A stretch of 64,000 nucleotides of DNA from DATBVX01 sp035263105 (GTDB lineage: Bacteria; Pseudomonadota; Gammaproteobacteria; Steroidobacterales; Steroidobacteraceae): NCBI GenBank assembly GCA_035263105.1, contig DATFRO010000083.1, positions 1 through 64,000 on the forward strand, read 5' to 3'. The position numbers and the translations under genes were made by a program. The notes beneath the pieces are model-generated. The model was not told the DNA's origin. It saw nothing but the letters and a program-made list of their open reading frames with translations, and ran no database searches. Position 1 is the stretch's first letter. Every line of letters starts with the position of its first letter. Of the stretch, positions 15,452 through 23,519 are shown piece by piece.

Positions 15452-16720
15452 CTAATGCGACGCGCGCTGCGCCGGCACCCGGCGCTCGGCGTCGACTTCA
15501 TCGAGCAGCTGCGCCAGCTGCGCGCTCTGCTGGCGACGCGAGAACTGCGCGACGCGGTCGGATTCGATGGCGCGCAGCTTCCCCGCTGCAAGTTCGGCGA
15601 TGAATTCCAGCAGTGCACGCTTGATCTCATCCTTCGATTCAAGACGAGCGATGTGCCTGGCACCGACACTCGCCATGGTGCGGGCCGTATCGCCTGCCGG
15701 ATCCGCGAGGGTCAGCACCGGTCTGCCGGCGCGCAGGTACTCATAGAGTTTCGCGGGGATCTGCTCATTGCAGTTGGCTGCCTGGATGAGCAGGAGGCCG
15801 TGCGCCGACATCATTTCAGCGAGTGCTTCCCGGTGCGCAGTCGCCGGCAGGATCGCCACCAAATCACCGACGCCGTGCTGCTCGATGAGAGACCTGACGA
15901 TCGCATCATGCGCAGTGGCTCGCAGGCGCACCGTCAAGCGTCGTGCCTCGATCTTTCCCTCGTCCCTGAGTTCGGCGAGCGCGGCGAAGAGTTGCGTCGG
16001 ATCGCGCTCCAGCGGATAGAGGACGCCACTGTGCAGGAGACTGATGGGCCCTTCCGCGCTCGGCGTCGCGACGGCACTCAGTCCTGCAAAGCTCTCCTCG
16101 TCGTAGCCGTTGGGAATGCACCGGACGTGTCCGCGATCAATGTCGGGATAGCGGCGTGCGTAGAGGCGCGCTGTACCGTCCGTGGTAACCACGACGCGAG
16201 CCGCGCGCTGGACCGTTCGCTGCTCTATGCGCTCGTAAGCGCGACGTTGCCGCGGGTCGCGGGGATGACTCTCATCGAACATCGGGTCGCGAAAGTCCGC
16301 CACCCAGGGCACCTTGGACCATCGCTGCACGGTGAGGCCGATCTGGTGCGCAGTAGCGATGGGATAGGTCGACCAGACAACGTCAATCGCGTGCCGGCGG
16401 ATCAGGCGCAATGCCGCAGGCACAGCGCTCAGGCACCAGCTGACCCATCGATCCGGCAACGCCGTGACTGCCGCGTAGCGCCCCGCAATCGATAGATGCC
16501 GAGCGGCATCCAGGCCGAACGTCCGGTACACGGCAATTTCGCGCGGGACTTCCCCGAGCAGGTCGTCCCTGCGCTCCGAGTAAGCCCGCGGGTGCACGGA
16601 AAGCACGGTGGGCAGCCAGCCGTTCTCCGGCAGGTAGCGAGAGAACTTCAGTGTGCGCTGCACGCCGCTGCTGCCCGCGAACGGCGGGTACTGAAACGCA
16701 ATCATCAGCACGCGCTTCAT
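15452..16720 (-). CDS. Glycosyltransferase family 4
   Basis: This 422-residue GT-B glycosyltransferase is the last gene of the 20496-15452 operon. The N-terminus MKRVLMIAFQYPPFAGSSGV is the typical GT4 acceptor-domain start with a Gly-rich loop. VPWVADFRDPMFDE follows. The C-terminal donor domain has ISLLHSGVLYPLERDPTQLF, and the retaining E-x7-E region is replaced by IPAKLYEYLRAGRPVLTLAD, typical of family 4. The ATG at 16720 overlaps the stop of hydrolase 1 by four bases (ATGA) and fixes the start; the longer open frame is non-family-like. It probably extends the EPS repeat unit on the cytoplasmic side. Confidence 0.88.
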   Translation of the reverse strand: MKRVLMIAFQYPPFAGSSGVQRTLKFSRYLPENGWLPTVLSVHPRAYSERRDDLLGEVPREIAVYRTFGLDAARHLSIAGRYAAVTALPDRWVSWCLSAVPAALRLIRRHAIDVVWSTYPIATAHQIGLTVQRWSKVPWVADFRDPMFDESHPRDPRQRRAYERIEQRTVQRAARVVVTTDGTARLYARRYPDIDRGHVRCIPNGYDEESFAGLSAVATPSAEGPISLLHSGVLYPLERDPTQLFAALAELRDEGKIEARRLTVRLRATAHDAIVRSLIEQHGVGDLVAILPATAHREALAEMMSAHGLLLIQAANCNEQIPAKLYEYLRAGRPVLTLADPAGDTARTMASVGARHIARLESKDEIKRALLEFIAELAAGKLRAIESDRVAQFSRRQQSAQLAQLLDEVDAERRVPAQRASH

Positions 16721-17583
16721 GCCAATGCGTCCAGCCACTCGATCGTCCAACGCTCCACCTGCTCGCGCCACACGCGCGTGGAAAACGTATGGTTTGCCTC
16801 AGCGAGATCTCTGCGCGCCACATTCCGCCGCCGCAGCTGCTTGCGCCACTGTCGCGAGGCGCCCGCCGTCTGCTTGAACTCGGTCGCCGTCAGGTCATCG
16901 CCGCTCAGGATCAGCAGCACCGGCCCCTTGAACCGGGCCAGGCCTTCCGCCATCCGTTGCGGCAAGGTCCGCGAGTCGCCCGGTCGCCCGCTCGTCGTCG
17001 ATTGCGGAGCCGGAGCCGGCTTCATGCGCGTGGCCTCGCGCAGCGTCGCGATGAGCGAGCTCAGGGACTCGCGCCAGCGAATCCGGCCGCGCAGCACTTC
17101 ACGCCACGTACTCCATTCGAGCATTCGCCTGGCGTAGTAATGACTCAGCAAGGATCGCGACTGCCCTTGCAGCGTACGCACCCAGGGATTCAGCAGCACC
17201 ATGCCCGAGATGCGCGGGTGTGAATGCAGGTGTAGCAACGCTGCCGAGGCGGCATCGCACAGTCCCCAGACGACGACCTGCCGAACAGAAGGCGCTTCGC
17301 GGCACAGTGCCTCAATCGCGTGCTGCAGGTCCCGTTCGATGGCTTCGAAATCGCGCGGCGGACCTTCGCTGTCGCCCATGCCGCGAGAGTCGAAACGCAG
17401 GCTGGCGTATCCGGCGCGGGCCAGCGCGCGCGCGATGAGCACGAACTGCCGGTGACTCCCGACGCGGTATTGCGGGCCGCCGACGACGATCAGCACGCCG
17501 GTCGGGCGCGGCACCTCCGGCAGCTCGACCACGCCCCGCAGCTGCTCGCCGTCACACTCGAAGCTGATGCACCGGGTGCTCAA
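16717..17583 (-). CDS. Hydrolase 1, exosortase A system-associated (alpha/beta hydrolase)
   Basis: This 288-residue alpha/beta hydrolase has an oxyanion-region motif VVGGPQYRVGSHRQF and then LRFDSRGMGDSEG. The nucleophile elbow reads VVWGLCDAASAAL, with Cys109 where a Ser usually sits. It fits the XrtA-associated hydrolase 1 family (TIGR03100). Near the C-terminus LLILSGDDLTATEF and an ANHTFSTRVWR segment place the acid and His of the triad. No signal peptide is seen, so it is cytoplasmic. It overlaps hydrolase 2 upstream and the glycosyltransferase downstream by four bases each. The substrate is unknown; a carrier-bound acyl or peptide product of the ligase and decarboxylase is a guess. Confidence 0.9.
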   Translation of the reverse strand: MSTRCISFECDGEQLRGVVELPEVPRPTGVLIVVGGPQYRVGSHRQFVLIARALARAGYASLRFDSRGMGDSEGPPRDFEAIERDLQHAIEALCREAPSVRQVVVWGLCDAASAALLHLHSHPRISGMVLLNPWVRTLQGQSRSLLSHYYARRMLEWSTWREVLRGRIRWRESLSSLIATLREATRMKPAPAPQSTTSGRPGDSRTLPQRMAEGLARFKGPVLLILSGDDLTATEFKQTAGASRQWRKQLRRRNVARRDLAEANHTFSTRVWREQVERWTIEWLDALA

Positions 17584-18425
17584 GCGGAATCCTGCAATGC
17601 GAGAAGGCCCTGCGTCGTTGGGCGCAGCAGCTCATTCGCCACCGTGGTCTCAATCGTGGTCCAGAACGAGTCTCCCGAGACCGACGCGAACTCCACGTGG
17701 TGACCGCGCGCCCGCAGTTCTCCGATGTCGCGCTGAACCGCGGGCGGAGGCCCCGGCTGCGCAGTTTGCGCGACGCTGAACCAATGGAACCTGGCGTGGC
17801 TGTCGCCCAACGAGGTGGCCAGTCGGCGCTCATCGAGCGCCGCGGCGAGCCGCGGCGCAATTTCGTAGCCCGCAATTTCCAGGCTCAGCCCGGACTGCAG
17901 CACGGCTCGCAGGGACGCGGTGGTCTCGCGCGTCCTGGAACTCGTCAGCCCGCCGGCAATCCGCAGGCGCAGGACCTGATCGAGAAACGTCGAGCCGTTG
18001 ACCACCGGCTGCCACGCGAGATGGCGGGGTCCCGGCGCCGGCCGCACTCGACTCACCGTTTCCGCGGCGAGCACTGTGCCGAGCCTCAGGCTCCAGGCCA
18101 CGACGTTGCCCGCAGTGCGCGCGTCCAGCCAACGCCAGGCGCGCTCCATGTCGTCGAGCCAGGATTCCCACAGCGCGCCGCCGAAGTCGCCTGCGCTGTC
18201 ACCGGTACCGGATGGATCGACGATGAGCACCTCGAACCCGGCCGCGGCCATCTCGCGCGCCTGCAGCGTGATCATCCGCCGCGAGCGGTTCATCTCCTCG
18301 GCAAAGGGCGGGAAAAAGAGCACGCCTCCGCGCGCTCGCGCGGGCGGACGGTAGAGCACCGCGTGCAGGTCGCCATGATCACCCGGCAGGAAGAAGGCTT
18401 CGCTCGGAGCTTGCGGCGATACCAA
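17580..18425 (-). CDS. Hydrolase 2, exosortase A system-associated
   Basis: This 281-residue protein has the alpha/beta-hydrolase fold signatures GGVLFFPPFAEEMNRSRRM and VLIVDPSGTGDSAGDF. At the position of the nucleophile elbow it reads VAWSLRLGTVLA, where Arg114 takes the nucleophile place in S-L-R-L-G. That suggests it is not a classical Ser hydrolase and may be structural or use another residue. It fits the XrtA-associated hydrolase 2 family (TIGR03101). It is translationally coupled to hydrolase 1, so the two may form one complex. It is cytoplasmic, as no signal peptide is visible. The gap to the carrier-protein gene upstream is three bases. Confidence 0.88.
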   Translation of the reverse strand: MVSPQAPSEAFFLPGDHGDLHAVLYRPPARARGGVLFFPPFAEEMNRSRRMITLQAREMAAAGFEVLIVDPSGTGDSAGDFGGALWESWLDDMERAWRWLDARTAGNVVAWSLRLGTVLAAETVSRVRPAPGPRHLAWQPVVNGSTFLDQVLRLRIAGGLTSSRTRETTASLRAVLQSGLSLEIAGYEIAPRLAAALDERRLATSLGDSHARFHWFSVAQTAQPGPPPAVQRDIGELRARGHHVEFASVSGDSFWTTIETTVANELLRPTTQGLLALQDSA

Positions 18426-18428
18426 GTT

Positions 18429-18680
18429 TCAACCAGCCAGTTTGCGAGTCACGAACTCGCACAGGGTCCCGACCGTCTCGAAGGTATCGGCCGAGATCTC
18501 ATCATCGTCGACTCGGAAGCCAAAGTGCTCTTCGAGCCCCGTGATCAGGTTGATGATCGCCATCGAGTCCAGTTCAGGCAGGTTGCCGAGCAGCCGCGTC
18601 TGCGCCGAGAAGTCGCGCGTGCGATCTCCGAGTTGCAGCGACTGATTGAGTACCGAAAGAACGTCGTCGATGGGGTGCAT
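18429..18680 (-). CDS. Acyl carrier protein, EPS-locus type
   Basis: This 83-residue acidic, helical protein has the phosphopantetheine attachment motif ELDSMAII with Ser39. Its length is normal for a stand-alone ACP. It would carry an acyl or aminoacyl group as a thioester for enzymes of the locus. It lies between the TPR protein and hydrolase 2 with three-base gaps, so co-expression is near certain. The acyl-CoA ligase at 4385-5968 is the likely loading enzyme (inference). It is not next to fatty-acid genes, so it is not the housekeeping AcpP. Confidence 0.9.
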   Translation of the reverse strand: MHPIDDVLSVLNQSLQLGDRTRDFSAQTRLLGNLPELDSMAIINLITGLEEHFGFRVDDDEISADTFETVGTLCEFVTRKLAG

Positions 18681-18683
18681 GGT

Positions 18684-19370
18684 CTACTTCTCTGGTTGCG
18701 GCGACGCGGGCGGCGGCGCGGACTGCGGACGTGCCTGGCTGTCACTCCATTCACCCGCGCGCACCAGCTTGTTGCGCAGCCCGGGCAGCGGATAACCCAG
18801 CTCGTAGGCCTTTTGCGCATACGCTCGAGCCTGCGAGTAGTCCCCCGTATCGAAGTACAGGAGTCCCACGTTGTAGTAGAGCTCGGCGCCGCCTCCCTGC
18901 AGCGTTTCGGCACGCTTGTAGTTTTCCAGGGCGTGGGAAAAGTCCTTCTTCTGGTGCAGGTAGATTGCGTAGAGCAGGTACAGGTTGCCGTCCTCCGGGC
19001 GGAACGAGAAGGCGCGCTCGAAGTAGCAATCGACGGTCTGATAGGCAGCGGTTGGCGGCCGGGCATTGCGCAGCTGCCACTTGGCCATCGCGCTCAGTGC
19101 GCGGTAATGGTTCGGCACCTGGCGCAGAACGTAGTCGATATCCATCGGCAGCGGCGCCGTATCACCGGCGACCAGCCCTTCGACCTTGGACGAAAAGTGG
19201 TAGCGCTCGACCAGGTTGACGTTGTTCGCATCGCGCGCCGTGTCGGTGTAGTCGACGGGCCGGCTGAAGTTGTTGGCGTCGAGCGGTCCACCGCACAGTT
19301 CAGCGCTGGCAGCGCCGCTGAGCATGATTCCCGCGAGCAGCAATGAGGTCCGGATAGCAATCATGCGCAT
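18684..19370 (-). CDS. Periplasmic TPR-repeat protein
   Basis: This 228-residue protein has a clear signal peptide (IAIRTSLLLAGIMLSGAASA) with cleavage before ELCGG. The central part holds about three tetratricopeptide repeats, seen in GNLYLLYAIYLHQKKDFSHA and in LYYNVGLLYFDTGDYSQARA. The tail is Pro/Ala/Gln-rich. The ATG at 19370 has AAGG a few bases upstream and was preferred to a longer Arg-rich frame. I know no assigned function. TPR proteins scaffold complexes, and its place between the GNAT and ACP genes suggests a role in the EPS/exosortase machinery. It starts four bases after the GNAT gene. Confidence 0.78.
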   Translation of the reverse strand: MRMIAIRTSLLLAGIMLSGAASAELCGGPLDANNFSRPVDYTDTARDANNVNLVERYHFSSKVEGLVAGDTAPLPMDIDYVLRQVPNHYRALSAMAKWQLRNARPPTAAYQTVDCYFERAFSFRPEDGNLYLLYAIYLHQKKDFSHALENYKRAETLQGGGAELYYNVGLLYFDTGDYSQARAYAQKAYELGYPLPGLRNKLVRAGEWSDSQARPQSAPPPASPQPEK

Positions 19371-19374
19371 ACCT

Positions 19375-20496
19375 TCATGTTCCAAAATCTCGAGAAGGCG
19401 CCGTGGCCGCCGGCGCCTGCGAATCAACCGCGCGCGGCGTGGAGCGGACGGCCTGCTTGGCGCGCAGTCTCAGCCACGAAATGATTCCGCCGACGCTCGC
19501 CAGGCGCTGCGCACGGATCCCCCACATTTCGCGCCGGTCACTCATCCACTGGCGCTTGTACTCGTCGTCGCCGGACAGGTAGTCGACGGTCTTCACCCGA
19601 TCGACATCGATCGCCTGGCGCAGCAACTCTCGCGTCAGCACCGAGCCGGGCGAATATTCGGCATATTGCTCGTCATACACAAGCTTGAAGATGGCGGCAG
19701 TATCGCCAACCTTGAACCAGATCTGCGCCGCGAGCGGCTGGTCGTTGAGCCGCAGTACGCCGAGGCGCAGCCACCCGTTGGCCGCGTAGCGTCGGGCCAC
19801 CTCGCGGATGAAGCGCGGATACGCTTCGTGACGTTGCCAGCTGCGCGCGTACACCGCCTCGAACTGATTCAGCGCTGCATCGACTTCGTGCGGTTGCTGC
19901 ACGATGTGGATGTCGAGGCGCCCGGTCTTCTCGAGCCGCTTGCGCTTGCGGATGACGGTGTTGCGCACGGCGCCGGGCAGCTGTTTCTCGTATTCGGCGA
20001 AGCCGCTTTCCGTGATGGGCCGATACCAGTTGCCGAAACGAAAATAAGGTTCGACGACATAGCCGGCGCGCTCCAGTGTCTCGCACACGGTCGCAAAGAA
20101 TCCCGACTGCTTGTCGAGCGGTGCGAGGTCGAGCCGCGGATCCGTGGCCAGTGCGGCAGCCAGTGCACGTGAGGCCTCGACCTCATCGACCGGCTCGAAC
20201 CACAGGGGAGCGCTGTTGACGCAGTAGTAGTTCGACAGGCTGCGCGTGATGTGCGGCGCGAGCGGGAAGCGTCCGGGCATGCGCTGCAGCGGCAGCCAGC
20301 CCACGGGCTGCTGCGTGGCGCCGTCAGACACGACGGCCAGCTTCAATTGATCCTTGCCGCCGAGCAGGTGTTCGACGTAGGCCTCGTGCCACGCCCACGT
20401 CTGGTCGTAGCGATTGGTCGAACAGGTCTCGATCCGCCGCCGAACTTCCGTCGGAATGCGTGACAGGCTGTCGAAGAATGCGACTGTGAACGGCAT
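19375..20496 (-). CDS. GNAT/FemAB-like acyltransferase (CelD/BcsL type)
   Basis: This 373-residue cytoplasmic protein resembles the Acetyltransf_6 group, which joins an acyl or aminoacyl group to an amine. The N-terminal half has NRYDQTWAWHEAYVEHLLGG. The C-terminal half has RNTVIRKRKRLEKTG, YPRFIREVARRYAANGWLRL and SPGSVLTRELLRQAIDVD. The last of these matches the acyl-CoA/acceptor-binding region, with VDYLSGDDEYKRQW closing the domain. It is the first gene of the 20496-15452 operon, so its promoter must lie in the 158-base interval shared with the divergent asparagine-synthase-like gene. A second FemAB-like protein is encoded at 33080-34114, so the locus has two such enzymes. The substrate is unknown. 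Confidence 0.83.
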   Translation of the reverse strand: MPFTVAFFDSLSRIPTEVRRRIETCSTNRYDQTWAWHEAYVEHLLGGKDQLKLAVVSDGATQQPVGWLPLQRMPGRFPLAPHITRSLSNYYCVNSAPLWFEPVDEVEASRALAAALATDPRLDLAPLDKQSGFFATVCETLERAGYVVEPYFRFGNWYRPITESGFAEYEKQLPGAVRNTVIRKRKRLEKTGRLDIHIVQQPHEVDAALNQFEAVYARSWQRHEAYPRFIREVARRYAANGWLRLGVLRLNDQPLAAQIWFKVGDTAAIFKLVYDEQYAEYSPGSVLTRELLRQAIDVDRVKTVDYLSGDDEYKRQWMSDRREMWGIRAQRLASVGGIISWLRLRAKQAVRSTPRAVDSQAPAATAPSRDFGT

Positions 20497-20654
20497 CCGC
20501 CGTCGTCCTCAAACCGGGCTGATATGATGTTGGTATTGGTATCCGATCGACTCTGCAACGCTATAAGAAGTAAGGTGAGCTGGCAAAGCTCCCCTTCTCC
20601 AAATTGTGACGAGTCTCCACACTCCGCCTGCCCGCTGCACCGCCAGCTGAACCA

Positions 20655-22523
20655 GTGTCCGTAGCCAGTTCCAGGCCCTCGGGCACGCCAGTTCAGCTGG
20701 CAGGCATTGTGCTGCAGGAGTGGCAACAGGAGTCACCGTCCGCCGCGGTCGAGGTTGCGGACGCGGGCGAGCTCGCCCGTCCTGCCCTACCCGCTCGCTC
20801 CTCGATCCGGCACTGTGGAGGGGCGGGACTGCGTGAATATGTCAGCCCGCAGGTCAGCGTCGCCATCGCGGGTACGGTGCGCTGGGGGGAAGATCGCGCC
20901 TGGCGGTCGCACCGCGACCAGGGCTTTGCCGCCGAGTTTGCCGAGCGCTGGATCACGAGCGGCAGCGCAGTCTTGTCGCAGCTGCGCGGAGCGTTCCTCG
21001 CGATCGTTCTCGATCGCACGCGCGGCGAGATCGTCATTGCGATCGACCGCATGGGCATCGTGCCGCTCAGCTACGCCATCGCGGCGGACGGCACGTTCGC
21101 GTTCGCAACTTCCACGACCGTGCTGCGAGCGCTGGCCGCGGTGCGCGCCCGGTTGTCCGCGCAACACCTGTTCCATTACGTCTACTTCCACATGGTGCCC
21201 AGTCCCGGAACGGTCTTCACCGACATCCACAAGCTGGAACCCGCGCATCTGCTGCGCGTCCGCAACGGTCGCGCCGACGCGCAGCGCTATTGGCAGCCGC
21301 AGTTCGCCAGCTCACCGCCCGCCTCCGTCGGCGAAACCCGCGAGCGGCTCCTCGAGGTGTTGGGTCACGGCGTGCAACGCTGCGAACCGCACGCAGCGAC
21401 GGGCGCGTTTCTCAGCGGTGGCATCGACAGCTCGACGGTGACGGGCCTGTTGACGCGCTCGCAACCGGCTGCACCGCGCGTCTACTCGATGGGGTTCGCC
21501 GCGGCCGGATATGACGAGGCGCACTACGCGCGCACCAGCGCGCAGCACTTCGGAGCGCAGTTGCGCCAGTTCTATGTGCAGCCCGAGGACATCACGCGCG
21601 AGCTGCCCCTGGTCGCCGCCGCCTACGATGAACCCTTCGGCAACTCTTCGGCCATTCCCACACTGGTGTGCGCTCGCGCGGCGCACGCCGACGGCATCAC
21701 ACACATGCTCGCCGGCGATGGCGGGGACGAGCTCTTCGCGGGCAACACTCGTTACGCGAAGCAGCGGACCTTCGAGTTCTATCAGCACCTGCCGCGAATG
21801 CTGCGCGAACGCGTGGTCGAGCCTGTTGTCGAGCGCGGCGGCGCGGGCCTGGATCGGGTGTGGCCGTTGTCGAAGCTCGCGAGCTATGTGCGCCAGGCGC
21901 GCATTCCCATGCCGGAGCGAACCGAGAGTTACAACTTTCTCACGCGCACGGGGCTGGCAGAGGTGTTCGAGCCTGACTTCCTCAGCCTCATCGACCCGCG
22001 CCTGCCCCTCGAGCTGTTGCGCCAGCGCTATGCGGACGCTCCCGCCGCAACGCTGCTGGATCGCATGCTGTACCTGGACTGGAAGTTCACGCTGGCCGAC
22101 AACGACCTGCGCAAGGTCGGACGCATGTGCGCGCTCGCGGGGGTCGAGGTGCAATACCCGTGGCTCGACGACGAGGTGGTGGAATTCTCCGCCACGCTTC
22201 CCGCGCAGTGGAAGATGCACGGCCGCGAGCTGCGCCACTTCGCCAAGCAGGCGCTGAGCGGATTCCTGCCGGACGAGGTCATTCGCAAGCCCAAGCATGG
22301 CTTCGGCCTGCCGTTCGGTGAGTGGCTGAAGATCTCCCCGGAACTACAGAACAACGTGTACGCGTTGCTGCGCGACCTGAAGCGGCGCGGCATCGTGCAA
22401 CCGCGGTTCCTCGACACGCTCATCGAGCAACATCGCGGCGGCCACGCGGCCTACTACGGGTCCATGGTCTGGATCCTCGCCATGCTGGAAGCGTGGCTGA
22501 GCGCTCAGCGCCTCGACCTCTAG
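20655..22523 (+). CDS. Asparagine synthase-like protein lacking the N-terminal Cys nucleophile
   Basis: This 622-residue protein has the two-domain layout of class II glutamine-dependent amidotransferases. The synthetase domain is intact: the ATP pyrophosphatase loop FLSGGIDSSTVTGL near residue 252, then AAYDEPFGNSSAIPT, LAGDGGDELFAGNTRY and KPKHGFGLPFGEWL. The N-terminal half (QLRGAFLAIVLD, DRMGIVPLSYAI) is glutaminase-like, but residue 2 is not Cys; the frame begins at a GTG with SVASSRPS. It therefore may use ammonia, or a product of a partner, rather than glutamine. It would amidate a carboxylate or form an amide bond in EPS maturation (inference). It is divergent from the GNAT operon and its stop overlaps that of the deacetylase gene (CTAG). 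Confidence 0.85.
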   Translation: MSVASSRPSGTPVQLAGIVLQEWQQESPSAAVEVADAGELARPALPARSSIRHCGGAGLREYVSPQVSVAIAGTVRWGEDRAWRSHRDQGFAAEFAERWITSGSAVLSQLRGAFLAIVLDRTRGEIVIAIDRMGIVPLSYAIAADGTFAFATSTTVLRALAAVRARLSAQHLFHYVYFHMVPSPGTVFTDIHKLEPAHLLRVRNGRADAQRYWQPQFASSPPASVGETRERLLEVLGHGVQRCEPHAATGAFLSGGIDSSTVTGLLTRSQPAAPRVYSMGFAAAGYDEAHYARTSAQHFGAQLRQFYVQPEDITRELPLVAAAYDEPFGNSSAIPTLVCARAAHADGITHMLAGDGGDELFAGNTRYAKQRTFEFYQHLPRMLRERVVEPVVERGGAGLDRVWPLSKLASYVRQARIPMPERTESYNFLTRTGLAEVFEPDFLSLIDPRLPLELLRQRYADAPAATLLDRMLYLDWKFTLADNDLRKVGRMCALAGVEVQYPWLDDEVVEFSATLPAQWKMHGRELRHFAKQALSGFLPDEVIRKPKHGFGLPFGEWLKISPELQNNVYALLRDLKRRGIVQPRFLDTLIEQHRGGHAAYYGSMVWILAMLEAWLSAQRLDL

Positions 22524-23503
22524 CCCGGCTGCGGGGCGACGGCCTCGCTGGCTCGCGCGCCGAAACTCTTGGCGAGTCGCAGCGCGAACTCGACCGGCGA
22601 GGCGCCGAGAGCGGCGACGCGTGGTATCTGCAGGATGTCGCTGTGCCGATCCGCCCGCCCCCACGCGGTGGACACCGCCAGTTCGAAGCCGGCATCGCGC
22701 ACCATGTGGACGTGCTCGGAGCGATAGTCTCGCCCGGGCCGCCCGTTCGGGTACGCAAACGCCTTCACCTGTTCTCCCACGAGCGATTCCAGCCGCTCCT
22801 TGCTCGCATTGATCTCATCGCGTGCCACCCGCTCATCCACTTCGGCCAGGATGTAGTGCTGACACGTGTGCGCACCGATTTCGGCACCGGCGGCTGCCAG
22901 CGCCTGCACCTGCGCAGAAGTCATCATCAGGTCGCGCGGCAGGTCGGCGCGCGCGAGTTCCGCAAGGCGCACACACCATTCCTGCCTGCGCTGCGGCGGC
23001 TGGTACTTCAGCCGATCGATGAGAAGGTTGATCGCCTGGCGACGTTGCTCGAGCGTCGCGATGGGCAGCGGCTCGAGGTCCAGCCAGGGCGCACTCAGCT
23101 GCTCGCCCGGCGCGAGGCGCACGGCTTCGATCACCGAATCGTTGAACATCCGCCCGCCGTCGAGGAAGCCGGTGGAGATGAAGAACGTCGCCGGAACACT
23201 GAAGCGGCTCAGGATCGGCCAGGCGACCTGCTGATTGTCCGCGTAGCCGTCGTCGAAGGTGACCGCCACCGCGCCCGCGGGCAGTGCATTTTCCTGCATC
23301 AATGAGATCGCAGTCCGCAGCGCGAGCGGCGTGAACCATTCGCGCAGCACGCGCATCTGCCAATCGAACTGCTCGCGATCCGGCACGTCCGGCAGCAGCG
23401 GATCGCGCTGCGCCAGCACGCGATGAAACGTGAGCACCAGCAGGCGGTCGCGCCCGAATGCCGAGGCCGCGCGCGACAGGAGCGCAGTGATCTTGCGCAT
23501 CAT
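22520..23503 (-). CDS. Polysaccharide deacetylase family protein (last gene of the EPS operon)
   Basis: This 327-residue NodB-homology enzyme would remove acetyl groups from N-acetyl sugars. Motif 1 is VAVTFDDGYADN, with the catalytic and metal-binding Asp pair. Motif 2 is IGAHTCQHYIL with the HxxxH metal ligands, and an early LTFHRV is also family-typical. There is no clear cleavable signal peptide, although a short hydrophobic stretch opens the protein. It ends the long minus-strand operon, 16 bases after the O-ligase gene. It is distinct from the XrtA-type deacetylase at 34111-34977 and probably acts on a different sugar or stage. Confidence 0.87.
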   Translation of the reverse strand: MMRKITALLSRAASAFGRDRLLVLTFHRVLAQRDPLLPDVPDREQFDWQMRVLREWFTPLALRTAISLMQENALPAGAVAVTFDDGYADNQQVAWPILSRFSVPATFFISTGFLDGGRMFNDSVIEAVRLAPGEQLSAPWLDLEPLPIATLEQRRQAINLLIDRLKYQPPQRRQEWCVRLAELARADLPRDLMMTSAQVQALAAAGAEIGAHTCQHYILAEVDERVARDEINASKERLESLVGEQVKAFAYPNGRPGRDYRSEHVHMVRDAGFELAVSTAWGRADRHSDILQIPRVAALGASPVEFALRLAKSFGARASEAVAPQPG

Positions 23504-23519
23504 GAGTTGTCACGTCGCA

